Shown here: one piece after another, positions 33,219 to 44,563 of the stretch | Layout: each line of letters begins with the position of its first letter | Position numbering within the stretch: position 1 is the stretch's first letter | Assembly: GCA_937625935.1 (NCBI GenBank) | Contig: OW569354.1 | Span: 186,001-250,000 of the forward strand | Direction: 5' to 3' | DNA: 64,000 nt | DNA from: Tetramitus jugosus | Lineage: Eukaryota; Heterolobosea; Eutetramitea; Acrasida; Vahlkampfiidae | Position numbers and translations under genes: made by a program | Notes under the pieces: model-generated | The model's database searches: none | The model's input: only the letters and a program-made list of their open reading frames with translations | What the model was told of the DNA's origin: nothing

Positions 33219-33525
33219 TTTGTTGGAATGGCGTGTTGTACTACGAACTGATAGACACTACAAAGAAAGCTGATTTGAAGAGTGCGTTCGAAGAATGAAT
33301 GTGATCAAGCCCAAGTACATGATCGCACAATTGGACAATACCAATAAATAAACTGATATTCCCAAGTTCCCTGTCATTTGGCAATCCCCTTACTCACCAG
33401 ACCTTAATCCTATCAAGAAGGTCTTCGGATTGATCAAATCTCGCATGAAAGGTTACGAATTTACCAAGGAGTCGCTGCAACAAATTATCCACCAAGTAAT
33501 TCAAAACTTATCAGATGATGTATCC
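33219..33525 (+). pseudogene. Tc1/mariner-like transposase relic
   Basis: The plus strand carries WNGVLYYELID near 33225, then stops, then FPVIWQSPYSPDLNPIKKVF near 33365-33425. The SPYSPDLNPI motif is the hallmark around the third catalytic acidic residue of Tc1/mariner DDE transposases; the WNG motif belongs upstream of it in the same fold. At least three stop codons and probable deletions break the frame between the two parts, so this is a fragment. Terminal repeats are not visible. Confidence 0.75.
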
Positions 33526-35084
33526 TCTTTGTCCTGCCTGAAAAAAACGAGCGCAAACGTTGTACTTCAAACAACTAAAAGAGTTAGTGTTACACCTCAA
33601 CAAACCTACAATTTCTTTGGTTGTATAATGTGGAGTCTCGAGTGATTCGATGCTTAATTGAATTTGTAGGAGTGGTGATAACAGTCCTGAGCCGAACCGA
33701 GGCATCCCATAAGTGTTAAAACATCAACGAACAACCTTAAATCATCTAGTACAACCAAACAAGTTTTAATGTTTCTTCTTGGGGTGTTTGAGCTGGCCAT
33801 TGTATTATTGTATTTTTTGAGATCGAGTCGTTGATTCTTGAGTTAACTAGTTGGTTTTTCTCGTTGCAAACAGACAAAACTAGCTCGAAGCATTTCATAA
33901 TAGAAAGATCTTTTAAGAAGTGACACTTCATAATGGTTGCAATTGCAAAAAGGAGTCAATCTATTCAAATCTGAGCATGTCCAAAAAAGAACATTAAGAA
34001 TTGATGAGTGACACATTAATGTCTCTGGTCTTTGTGTCCAAACAATACAGAACCGATAGGTGAAGAAACCCTTGATTTAATGAAGGACTTTGATAAATAT
34101 TTTTCAGCCCAAAGAACGAGTATGGAAGTGCTAAGCTGTGTTTTTCCATCATGACCTCATTGTGTTTGCTTCTGTCAGTGCCCGCACAGCAACATTGATG
34201 CATCGTTGACAGGATCATAATCACAAGCAATCAATTGGTGGTAGTTGTCCAGACTAACCGAGTCTGAGATTGCTCACATCACAAATTCAAGTTGGACGCG
34301 TCTGTTCTAGTTTGACAAATGTTAGTTGCATCCCTTTATGCTCACCCAAGCATACATGGTTATATCCTGATTCTCAAACCATTCGAATAAAATCACACAT
34401 ACCCTTCTTACTTAATCACAAGGGGAGTTATCATGGGATTCGAGTGATAGGCTATGGAAACTGTTCCCTGAAGTTTCCGGCAAAACTTATTCGGTTGAAG
34501 GGATGGGAATGATCCATACCGCGTATGTAGATGTTGATAAGACGAGGAGTGCTTTTTCGTTGAAGCTGTCAGGGATGAAGCGTTGGCAACAGAGAGGAAG
34601 AACTCGAGGGATTAATCGCTTGATGTTCGAGTGATTGTATTGGCTTGTGTCCCGAGAGATTTGTTTCATCGACTTTGTCCACACAAGAGAGTACTTGAAA
34701 GTTTTGAATCAAACAGAAGGAATCAATGTGATAGAGTTTGAGCAGTACCACGTGTTGGCTCTCAACAGAAAAAGAAATGTCAAATACCTCACGAAAACTT
34801 TATGGTGGTAACCATCATGATTCAAGAGACCCTCGAAATGCGGTGTATGCATCAACACTACAACCGAAAAATATGTGACTTCATTGCACAGAACTTGTTT
34901 CTTTGGGAACTCGAATCATGATGGTTCTTTGATTTAATTCTGCTAGGTAACCCTTTACCGCTGCTGGAATTCTAAGTTTATTGTTCCAAGTTGAAAGTGT
35001 CGAATTAGTTCTTCAATCGAATTTCATTCAGCTCGTTGTTTCCTATTGGTAGAAAGTCCTAGGAGTAAGAAGCAACTCCCCTAA
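33526..35084. other. Gene-free stretch with a short inverted repeat
   Basis: No convincing gene. A perfect 14-nt inverted repeat (AACCATCATGATTC) occurs at 34810..34823 and 34913..34926, which could be the ends of a tiny eroded element or chance. The last ~60 bp before 35085 resemble the 3' flanks of the other two sensor genes. Confidence 0.4.
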
Positions 35085-37350
35085 CTAAAGGGAGTGTTCA
35101 TTGTGACTCATAAATCTAGAGAAAGTATCGGTGATCATCATGACTCGGACAGAGGAAACCAACTTGTCAAAGATATCAATCTCAGCCCGTCCCTTTTGAA
35201 TCTGGAACAACTCTGATGATAGAATCCGATGGGCAATGTTTAATTCCTTGGGAGAATTTGGCAACAAGTATGTCTCAACAATCTCTTGTTGGATCAATAT
35301 TCGATCATGAGTCGCTTTGAATGATTTATAGTGAGTCACCACCTCTAAGAACTCAAAGTTCTCCAAGCTCATCTCCTTGTGACAGAATTCTCTGAACATT
35401 GCTCTTTGTTCTTCATTGGCCATCATTGAATCAAAAATGGATCCCATATGATTCTGATTTTCATCTTGTTGTTGATGCAGCAATGCTCGAAGTCTGTTCT
35501 GTTCTTCCATATTCCTTGCCAACACGATATACACATCCAACACCTGGTCATCAGAGTATAGTTTGACTCGATTACATGTTACCAAAACAGGAGTCGGATC
35601 CTTCAGTCTGCAATCCATGAAGGTATCAAATGTCTTTCCTGTGGAACAAAGTGACTCAAGTTTTTGCATGAGTTCATCAGTCTTAAATTCTGTGAGTGCA
35701 GATGAAAGAGGCATGACTCCTTCAGTGGTACTTGGATCAAAAAGTAACTGTTGATAGAAGGACTTATTGGCATTAACGATAATACCAGTTAGACAATCAA
35801 CCATCAGAATAAAATCCGTAATTCCATCCATCACTGCTCTTGCTCTCTGCTCTTCAATCGAAATCTTGTCAATCAGTATTTGAAGCCTTTCATGATCATA
35901 GGCAAGCTTCTTGTTGGAACTGTCCAAAGCTCCCAGCATGGTGTTAATCTTCTTGGTCAATATTGAAATTTCATCTTGAGCACATTCATCGACCTTCAAT
36001 CTCAGTCCACGATCGATCAGCTTTGAAATATCACTCACTCCATAGGTCAACTTAATAATAGGGGAAAGGACTGCTCGTTCAATGTAAAGTATCATGACAA
36101 TTGAAGTGATGACAACTCCGAGTGAAACCATTCCATAGGCCCAACCAAATGAACGAAGACCCAAGACATAAACATCTCTTTTCATATCTGCTCTCAACAC
36201 CAAGTTGTTCTTTCCGTACATATCAGTGAACACTTGATAGGAAGATATTGTTTTCTCTGAAGTGGTCTCATTTCCATTGTCCTTCAACCAACATTGACGT
36301 CCTGCAACATTAACTTGTTTGTGAGCATCTAGAACTGATATCTCCATGATATTGGCATCAGTCCAAACAGAATTGTCCCATGTGATAACAGTACCCCTGT
36401 TTCTCTCGATCCGAGACTTCTTGGACTTGATCGCTGGATTCGTTGCCAGATCCGAGGAGAACATGGTGACACAAGATTGAGCTCTCACTGCAACATTTTT
36501 CACAAAGTCTTCATCTGGCGCAACAGCATACACCAGGATACCACTTGGTAGAGGACCTCTCAGTTCTGAACGAATTGGTTGAGCAAACAAAAAGTACAGA
36601 ACATTGGCTGAAGTGTACATATATCCGACATTATCGGCATTGAAATTTGTTGTCAAATTGTTGGCCATCATGGGATGATGTGGCGGAAGGCTCTCCAACT
36701 CTGGCAACAGTGGAAGAGTGTTGCCTGTCTTCAGATCATATCCAACCCAACCTGCTCTCGTTCCATTCAAGAAGTAAAACACACAATAATTAACCAGAAG
36801 GACATCCCTCAAGTATTCAAAGTAGTAGTTGGAAGCCAAATGACCACTCATTCTCTCCCTTGTAAAATTGGTCATGATATCATATGGCACAAACCAATTG
36901 CAATTATCTTCAAGATCAAGGAATGTCAGAATCACGTGAGCAACAAAAATTGGAAATGTACATACTGTCCAAAACTGTTGAATGAAGGGCTAATCTGTCA
37001 TACAGGGCCCTATTGACACGCTTCTGAGTCTCACGGGCATAAAACTTCTCCAAGTTGCGAGAGTTGGTCGAGAAAATGGACAATAGAATGGCCAAGAATC
37101 CTCCCATCATCAACAGGAATAAACACACAAGAATTACAATGGTTCTGAATTGGATACTGCACAGAAATCGAGTCAGGAACCTCCTTGAGGGTGACATCTT
37201 CTTCATTCCATCATCTCTGTTTCCAGCTTGTTCTTCTATCAAGTGTACCACTGATAAGAATTGAGGGCGTTCTCTGCCTTGTTGATAAGTTGGCACCTTT
37301 GTTGTTCCTGTTCTCGATCGGGTGCCATTCTGTTGTGAGGTGTCACCCAT
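35085..37350 (-). CDS. Sensor gene B: CHASE4-TM-HAMP-PAS-RGS protein
   Basis: Exon 1 complement(36966..37350) and exon 2 complement(35085..36907), with a 58-nt intron at the same place and phase as in gene A; product 735 residues, the same length as A. Domain order is as in A. By eye about 20 of 601 exon-2 residues differ from A, spread over the sensor domain, the HAMP (DISKLI instead of DVAKLI), the PAS core (IIVNANK instead of IIISANK) and the RGS domain. The N-W-D motif after the splice join is N-W-F here, a change in the sensor domain. No stop or frameshift, so it looks functional. The extracellular copy has LVNYC and AGWVGY where A has LANYC and AAWVGY. Confidence 0.83.
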
Positions 37351-38329
37351 GTTCTCTCTTCGATTTGTTGTTGGTTCTTTTTGAAATTCAACCTGAGATG
37401 ATGGGAAATCACCAAGGTATAAAGAATCCTTTGTATATCCATCGATGTGACAGTTGACGGAATTTTGTCGGGAAAAGGTACCTCTATTTAGGGGTAGTTC
37501 AATCCCTGGAAAAATTCCAACAGTGACCAGGTATTCTTACTAGTTACCTGCACCAGAAGGGAGGAATGCTGGAGCAAGTAACCAGTCAAATCTGCAGTGA
37601 TATTAGTGATTCACCAAGATATCGAAATTCTTGGCGACTTTTGACACGCAAACAATTCAGAACCGATAATCAAACCAATGATCCAAGACATCAAAGCAAG
37701 TCATCCATACAAGTGTAAGACCTAAAAAAAGAGTCACCACTGAGAACCTGTGGTAATCAACAAACTTAAGCTTTCGTTGGCCATCAAAGTCAAGACATGT
37801 TGAGTTACTGAAGTTTAGAATGATCCGTACATGGAGTTAAAAAGTTCACTAGAACCAAGTCAATTGATTGTGATACTGTTCAGAGTATTTGGCACACTGG
37901 AAAGATATATCTACGACCAAGAGAACTAGATCACAGTTATCAAGATATTGAATGAACGGTTGGACTAGGGAAAGCAGTTTTATCAACTAAATGATCGATG
38001 AAGTATAAATCGTTGTATACAATAATGCCCTTCATCATTCCATCAACCAGTCAAGAGCATTATCTAGATATCCCTTAGGACTTCATGCCAATTTTTTGAC
38101 TCAGAAACATACTAATAATTGGCCGAAGGGCATAGATGTCCACTAAAATTCAAAGTGAAAGGAATTCACGTCAATATGTATTACAGTTTGATCAATCAAA
38201 AGAGTAGGGATTAACACTTACTAATCGAAACACAATCATTTATTTATAAACACATATTTTCTCAAAGTAATTTGTTGACTATATCGGCAACCCCTTTACC
38301 TTGTCCTTGATTCATTTTGCCATCATATG
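37351..38329. other. Gene-free stretch, nothing recognised
   Basis: This ~980-bp region upstream of sensor gene B must contain its promoter. I see no open frame of interest and no clear repeat. It is probably a mixture of promoter sequence and eroded transposon DNA. Confidence 0.4.
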
Positions 38330-39060
38330 CATCGTAGGAAGATTTCTTAATCCCAATTACAAAGATTGGAATCCAAGATGAGCCACTGATCCAAAACCTT
38401 TTCCATCAACTCTCTCTGTGTTATCCTCGTACCTTTTGCCAACTTCGATAGGAGATATGAATTGACCATTGCCATTTTTAGAAAAGCTAAAAATGCTGCG
38501 CTTCTACGACACATTTTTGTGAGGATATATTAGAACTACTGCAGAATCGATCAAACCTATCCACTCCCTGCATCACAAAGTTGTAATGATGGACCATTGA
38601 GGGAATGGTCATCTTGTTCCACAACCTCTTGACCACACACTGGAGACTTAGTTACAAATTCGCTTGTCAAAAAATGACGAGGCAATGATTGACTTCGTGT
38701 GATCAACCAACCATTTGAATTCTTTCCTCTTGAGCTCGTTCTTGAAGATATCTGATGGACGACTTGCATGACATCAAAAAGTATCTACCTCTTCATGCAT
38801 ATCTTGTGCAAGACCAATGCTACCATAGTTATCTGCGACAAAGACATGCTTTTCTGCCTTGATCGGTCAGATCAAGTCCAAAAAATGGGTCGGAAGGGAT
38901 ATAGATTCGCCAATAGTGCCTTAAGAACATGATAGCCGTCTTCAGCAAGTCCCAAAAATTCTTCTTTTCGAGAGGAGTGCGAATCCAAGTATGTTTCATA
39001 TATTTCGGCATTATTATTCTTTAAAATGAGATTTGGTTTTACTTTCTCATTATCTGATTA
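38330..39060 (-). pseudogene. piggyBac-like transposase relic
   Basis: Minus-strand translation in shifting frames gives, in order, a DPFF region near 38860, KHVFVADN followed by SIGLAQDM near 38820, and HHYNFVMQGVDRFDRFC near 38560, followed by a basic stretch and MVNSYLL. The DN..SIGLA and YN..M.GVD.FD motifs are those of the piggyBac (DDE_Tnp_1_7) transposase. Stops and frameshifts interrupt all segments. TTAA-flanked ends were not identified; the boundaries are approximate. Confidence 0.65.
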
Positions 39061-39413
39061 CCACTAAAACACATCTGTCTAATTTATATCGCGCTGGCCA
39101 TCGAAATTTAACCATATTTCTCTTCGACCAATGTCTACTGTCCTTTTTTCTTCTCGTAATGATCAGTAATGGTGGCGGTACTCGTTGTTGAAGTGCTGGG
39201 TGGTAGTTACCATACTTTCAAATTTGTTCTGCACGTAAAAACTAGCGGAATGCCTTGTATTCGTCAGGACGAAAAAAGAAAGCGAGTGATGGTTGTTAGG
39301 ACTGTATGGGGTGACGCAAGGACGTTAGAAATAACAAAACAGTTCATTCTACATTGTACATCATCCACTGCTGTTAGACATATCACTCACTATTACACAT
39401 ACACACACATACA
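39061..39413. other. Gene-free stretch upstream of the 39.4-kb frame
   Basis: About 350 bp with no recognisable gene. A frame at 39169..39453 is low-information and overlaps the following one. It could hold the promoter of the unknown gene at 39414. Confidence 0.35.
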
Positions 39414-41581
39414 ATGGCAAGAGCACCAAGAACACCTCCCAAAATTAATGTAAAGGACATTAAGAGTGTCCAAGAATTGTTGGACAAGTTAACTAGCTTC
39501 TTCAGAGCCATGCTACTGACAATGAGTACGAAGTCTCTTAGAAGAAGATTGACGTATGACAGAGTATTGAGAACGGAACGTGTTGCTATGCCTCGATTGA
39601 TATTTGATCAATTATTTGGCGACTTAACCAACTACAGACCTCTTAGAAAGGTGTATGGAAGTGACAGATCTCGTCAGAAGGTTATCACAACACTGGCACA
39701 GTTCAAGAAGGCTTTCAAGTGCAAGCTACCCGAGAGACTGTTCAAATATCCATACAGATTGAGTAAATTGAAGATACCACTCATTCTCTTCTATGCTGCA
39801 AAGGGTATTTCTGGTTGTGGAGCCATCATGCAATTTCGCGTCACAAATGAAAATGGTCAACTTGTACGTGACATGAGATCAAAGAAGAAGGGAGAGAGTA
39901 AGACAATGAACCTCACTCGTAAGGCATATCTTGCTCAACGTTATACTAATGTTTGAATTGATTGATGTCAGGATTTTGATGTAATTGAAGTTCAAGATGA
40001 TTTCCCACCAAAAAATCTTAACAACACGAAAAAAATGTTCACAAGTGCTGTTCTCTCTGCTTTTAATGTTAGTGCTCTAGGGAACGATGCCAATGATGCA
40101 TTTGGATTGTACAAATTCTATCAGAGTAGTGGTAAAGCCCAGAACATGAGAGAAAAATTAATCAATTTGAGAAAACGGCAAGTGGATGACTGTAAAAAAA
40201 CCTAATGGATATGAACTAATTGCACACATATGGATAATAATACTACACAGGAGTCTTCGCAAAGAATCACAACAGATAGTAATTACTCTTTTGTAGGTGG
40301 ACGTAGAACAATACAACAGATGGTTAAAGATGAATGTTAATGTTGCACATCAAAGATTTCCACCACTATCTGTCAAGATTGATCTTGATTGCTACCACTC
40401 TGACCCTCTTCATTTTTCTACTGCTGCTGGAAGGGCTCTTGCAGAGTACATAGTAATGAAATCATTGAACAAAGATAGAGAAGATCATCTAGTCGATAAG
40501 AATCATCCAGCAGAATAGAGCAGAAGAGACTATCTCAGTTTTATAGCTTTATTCGAAAATACTGAGAATTCAAAGCGATCAGACTCTCAGTTGAAGCAAA
40601 TTGCAGAGGATTATTATGTGGAGTATAAGCATAATAATGAAACACTTGTGGGTATTTGTCAGTGATACATTGGTTGCAATACAGAATGATTTGGATCGAT
40701 TGTGTATTGGTGTTGATCTGACAAAGGAAAGAACAGATGATAATTATTATAATGTGCATGGTGATTCACTTCTACTATTGTTAATAGCAATGCCAGAAAT
40801 TTCCTACACTCACCTGAGAGAACGTGATACGTTATTATATGAGAGCCTCAAACAGGTTAATCACGTATTCCACAAAACGAAATTGGAAGAAACTGACAAA
40901 ACTGACGTTGGTACTCATTATCATAATGCATTTGACTCCATGACATGTATGCACTCAAGAACATACTTGCATATAGGATGGCATTTTGTACAGAATGTAC
41001 AGAAGGGTATTCCAACTGGAGTATTTACATGTCAAAAGCAAGAACGTACCAACAGAGTTTGTAAACTGGGAGTGCATGAACATACAAACAAAAGAGTACC
41101 CAGTATCGCAGAAGAAATTTACAGATTAGCAGCAGGAATGTATGATCCGTCAACTGAAGAAGCAATTAAGCATGAAAATCTCGGATCACACTATGTAGAT
41201 CAATTTGTTACATGGTATAATAGGAGAAGGGTAACAACATTTAAATATTATGCTTCAGAAGAGGAGAGACCCTCGAGAAAGAGAAGAAGAGAAATCGAAG
41301 CAATTTCTTCAAACAAGAAGGCTAGGTTAGTTCATAAGCGAATGAAAATGTTGAAGAAGAGAGTAGTTTTTATTCCTTCTGTTGAATATGAACAGGAAGA
41401 GACACGAACAGACCCACAGGCTAATGAACTGATGGATGATGACTATGACATTATGGATGAAGAATACGATGAAGAAGAAGAGGAAGAAGTAACAGAAGTA
41501 ACCAGTAATCAATCAGACAGTATGGATGATGAAGACAATGAGGACGAAATGACAACATCTGGAAATGATCCAAATTTCTGA
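39414..41581 (+). pseudogene. Unrecognised gene, broken or unusually spliced
   Basis: Consecutive plus-strand frames read as one protein. 39414..39956 (180 codons) runs from MARAPRTPPKINV to LAQRYTNV. After two TGA codons the same frame resumes at 39972 (DFDVIEVQDDF) to about 40204. A further frame at 40297..40518 has VDVEQYNRWLKMNVNVAHQ, continues past a TAG to about 40650 (EDYYVEYKHNN), then shifts by one base into a long frame ending at 41581. The last part has a basic patch (SRKRRREIEA, KKRVVFIP) and a Asp/Glu-rich acidic tail, suggesting a nuclear or DNA-binding protein. I recognise no family. Either a decayed gene with at least three breaks, or a gene with very short non-standard introns; decay is more likely given the surroundings. 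Confidence 0.5.
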
Positions 41582-42772
41582 ATTGGATCTTCCTCCAAAA
41601 ACATCAACATAAAAAGTCATCAAGTCATCAACTAATTGATGTGGTATTTATTGTATATTGTTGAAGTGTAATACTGTATATAGTAATGGATGGCATACGC
41701 TCGTATTGGACAAGTTACACAGGATGTGTTGTGTATTATTGTTGAATAAGAACTAGTAACCATAGGTGCACATAGGACTCGGTTGTGATTAGAAGAATTA
41801 CTTGTTTAATCCTGTATTATACAAATGCTAGTGTCTTTTCATGAGAGCACCGTTGGTGAATGATATGATCAATTGTATGTGAGAATCGCATTTCATTTTG
41901 AGTGACGTTGTAACGTAAGGAATCACAACCGAAGAATTCTTCGGACGATAAATCACGCAAACGACAATGACGCTATTGATGATTGATGAGAAGCTCACTA
42001 GAAATCAAAAGTAATAGACAGCATTCTTATCTCTCCATGCAACTCAATCACCAAGATTTCGACTGTACAACTCATACAGTGTATGCGTTCAGAAGTCAAC
42101 AAATAGATGTAGAAAGTAACAACACTCCTTGAGCCCATACTCATTGTACCAAGCTTGTGGATTTCGACACGTATGTTTTGAGTCGTAGTATTTATTGCAA
42201 TTACATGATCATATGTGTATGGAAATATGATAAACAATATATTATGAACAAGAGTGGTTGTAACTTCAAATGATTAATACTATCAGTCCTTGAACATGTT
42301 TTGATCAGTGCAGTGTCTGGAGGATTGAACTCAGATATAATGAGAGTACAACTACATGTGTCTTTACAGAGGACATTCAAAGTTATAACATGAGATCATC
42401 AATAGATCGATCTACTATCATATTCAACACTGCATCTAAAGTATGAGCTCGGATTATACAACTGATATCTATGTGATAGATAGGTTCTGAATTTTGGTCT
42501 GTAGAAAATCCATCAAACAAGAAATATTTGCAATTATTAGACATTTTCAATGTATCTACATACTCCTGTATTTAAATGTACTCCTATATCAGTCATGTCA
42601 CAACTAAGAATCAGGTCCTGCATTTAACGGTTCGACATCATTAATTGAGCATCTCCAAGTCACACATACATATTGATGATGTATTCTTAATCAATGTAGA
42701 CATAGCAATTGGCCCTTACCTTTTCTTCGTTAGCTGCTGCTTACCTTCACACATAAAAGGAACCATTGGTGA
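41582..42772. other. Gene-free AT-rich stretch
   Basis: About 1.2 kb without a convincing gene on either strand. Frames at 41998 and 42645 are short and show no domain. A GAAGAATTCTTC palindrome lies near 41932-41943; no function can be claimed. Confidence 0.4.
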
Positions 42773-42815
42773 CCTGTCGAACAAGATGATGACAATGAGT
42801 GGTTTTCCTGCTCGA
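42773..42815 (+). repeat. 43-bp direct repeat, copy 1
   Basis: Identical over 43 bases to 43218..43260. In one frame it reads PVEQDDDNEWFSCS in both copies, followed by different sequence, so it could be a piece of a duplicated or rearranged coding region. Confidence 0.85.
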
Positions 42816-42989
42816 GACAGGCATCGAGTAATGAACTCAGAAAATCTTTGACTGTCTATAGCTCTCAGTTGTGTTTACCAGCTCGTAATACTCAATTCCA
42901 TTAAGACTCACGAACATCAACAATGAATAACGCAATTTCACCACTCGTTAGGCATACGAAACCGCTCTGGAACTCTTGGATCAAAAACA

Positions 42990-43680
42990 AGGTTAAGATT
43001 CTTGCGTCTTCTCCAAAATGTTCTACAATCAAGTATGAGAACAAGAGGACAACCGACTAAAAGAAAAGAAGAGAAAAATTGCTGAAGTTGAGAGCGAATC
43101 GAACTCCAAGTTGAATCTCCCTGAATACTACAACACCACCTCGGTCACCTGTTATGATAAGTATCAGCGCAACTTAAAACTCAAGGGTGTAACAAAAACA
43201 AGGAGATATCCATGTGGCCTGTCGAACAAGATGATGACAATGAGTGGTTTTCCTGCTCGATCCACTTCAAGGGACAAGAATCAGTTTGAAACCTTGATTT
43301 TGTGAATGCTAATCTTGATGCTACTGGACCTCAACTCGAAGAAATCGAGCGAAACAAAAAAGAAGCACAAATGAGAACAAGCATAAGACGTACAATCAGA
43401 TTGTGAAACAATTAGAGCAATCAAGGAAAGCGTACAATGAAGTGCAGCAAGGAAGAATTAAGCAGAAAGAGAAAAATACTACAATGTCTTCTGTGTTCAT
43501 GTCTGGGTTGAATGCAAAAAGACTTGAGCACGAAAAGAGGAAATTCAACATGCCTTGTATGAAGAAGCTGTCCAACTGTTGAAGAAGGGAATTGAGTACA
43601 TTTCCCTCTTGTTGCTCACGCTATCGAAGATGAAGAAACGAGGTTGTGCGAGGAAATGCAACTGATTTAACGGTGATTTA
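42990..43680 (+). pseudogene. Degenerate coding-like stretch
   Basis: The plus strand shows purine-rich, codon-like sequence rich in Lys, Glu and Arg (for example QLEEIERNKKEAQM near 43330, and EDEETRLCEEMQL near 43630), in frames that are cut by stops every 20-40 codons. This looks like an eroded coiled-coil gene. No family is recognised. Confidence 0.35.
43218..43260 (+). repeat. 43-bp direct repeat, copy 2
   Basis: Identical to 42773..42815, 445 bp downstream and in the same orientation. Flanking bases differ on the right, while a few on the left are similar. Confidence 0.85.
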
Positions 43681-44563
43681 CAACTTTTTGGAGGGTTTAA
43701 TTCTGCCGAAGCTCAAAAACAGTCTAAGCGACAGGGAATCTTCTTTGAGAAAAATAAGGATAAAAATCTTACTCCGCTCTTTCAAGTAAAATGTTCAGGA
43801 CTCACAAATATTGATGGCATCCTTTATGGGATGTGGGTTCCTCCCACCTGAATGCCAATCAATCATGAGCCTTACATGTTAATCAAGATATAATTAATCG
43901 ACTTAAAATAAGATAATAATTCTCTCGTCGTTGATAAAGCTCATACAGTTGACCTAACAAAAGGTGATGAGCGAGCTTTCCTTCAATCAAGGGAAGTATC
44001 TTCTCCAGAACAGACTGAATCCAACTCTGAAAACGAGCGGTGGGTCGAACCATTAAGTTCTTGAATAGGAGGCTACATTGCCCGGAATCTGATCCTCATC
44101 GGTGGAACACATCCCACTACAATACTATGGACTATTGTACAGCCCGCTCCTGTTGAGTATTGCCCAATTGAGCGTGTCGAAATGTCAGACTATGCTGTGT
44201 CATGTCATCTGACATAGGTGTTTGTACAATACTTAAATACAACAAACGAGTTTCACAATGATGAGTGTGGAATTGCTTATGTTTATGTGAAAATTGATAA
44301 TGAAGTCTAACTCGCAACCCAAAAGATCATGTGTAAATCACTAGCAATGATATATGGAATCCACACTCGAAGATGCATTAGATAATTTTGAAGGCTGAGA
44401 AATATCATTGATTATATCTTCCAATTTGACGATAATGAACAAAGTTCAATCATTCGGTGCAATGAACATTGCGGTTGCAATTCACAATGAATTGGAAATA
44501 CAATAGTCCCTGAGACCATCATTTTCTATTGAGAGAAAATCCTAGTAGTGAAGACCAACCACC
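43681..44563. other. Gene-free stretch with a small hairpin
   Basis: No gene seen. Around 44178-44217 the sequence can fold as a hairpin (TGTCAGA ... TCTGACA), flanked further out by imperfect inverted copies of TATTGTAC (about 44132 and 44224); this may be the remains of a small inverted-repeat element. The last ~60 bp are similar to the 3' flanks of sensor genes A and B. Confidence 0.4.

Noticed and set aside
34810-34926. 14-nt inverted repeat as a definite transposon
   Set aside because: Only 14 nt matches with no similarity beyond and no target duplication; could be chance.
39951-39971. 21-nt intron in the unknown gene
   Set aside because: It keeps frame and has GT...AG ends, but is far shorter than every other intron in the window and has a poor donor; decay is simpler.
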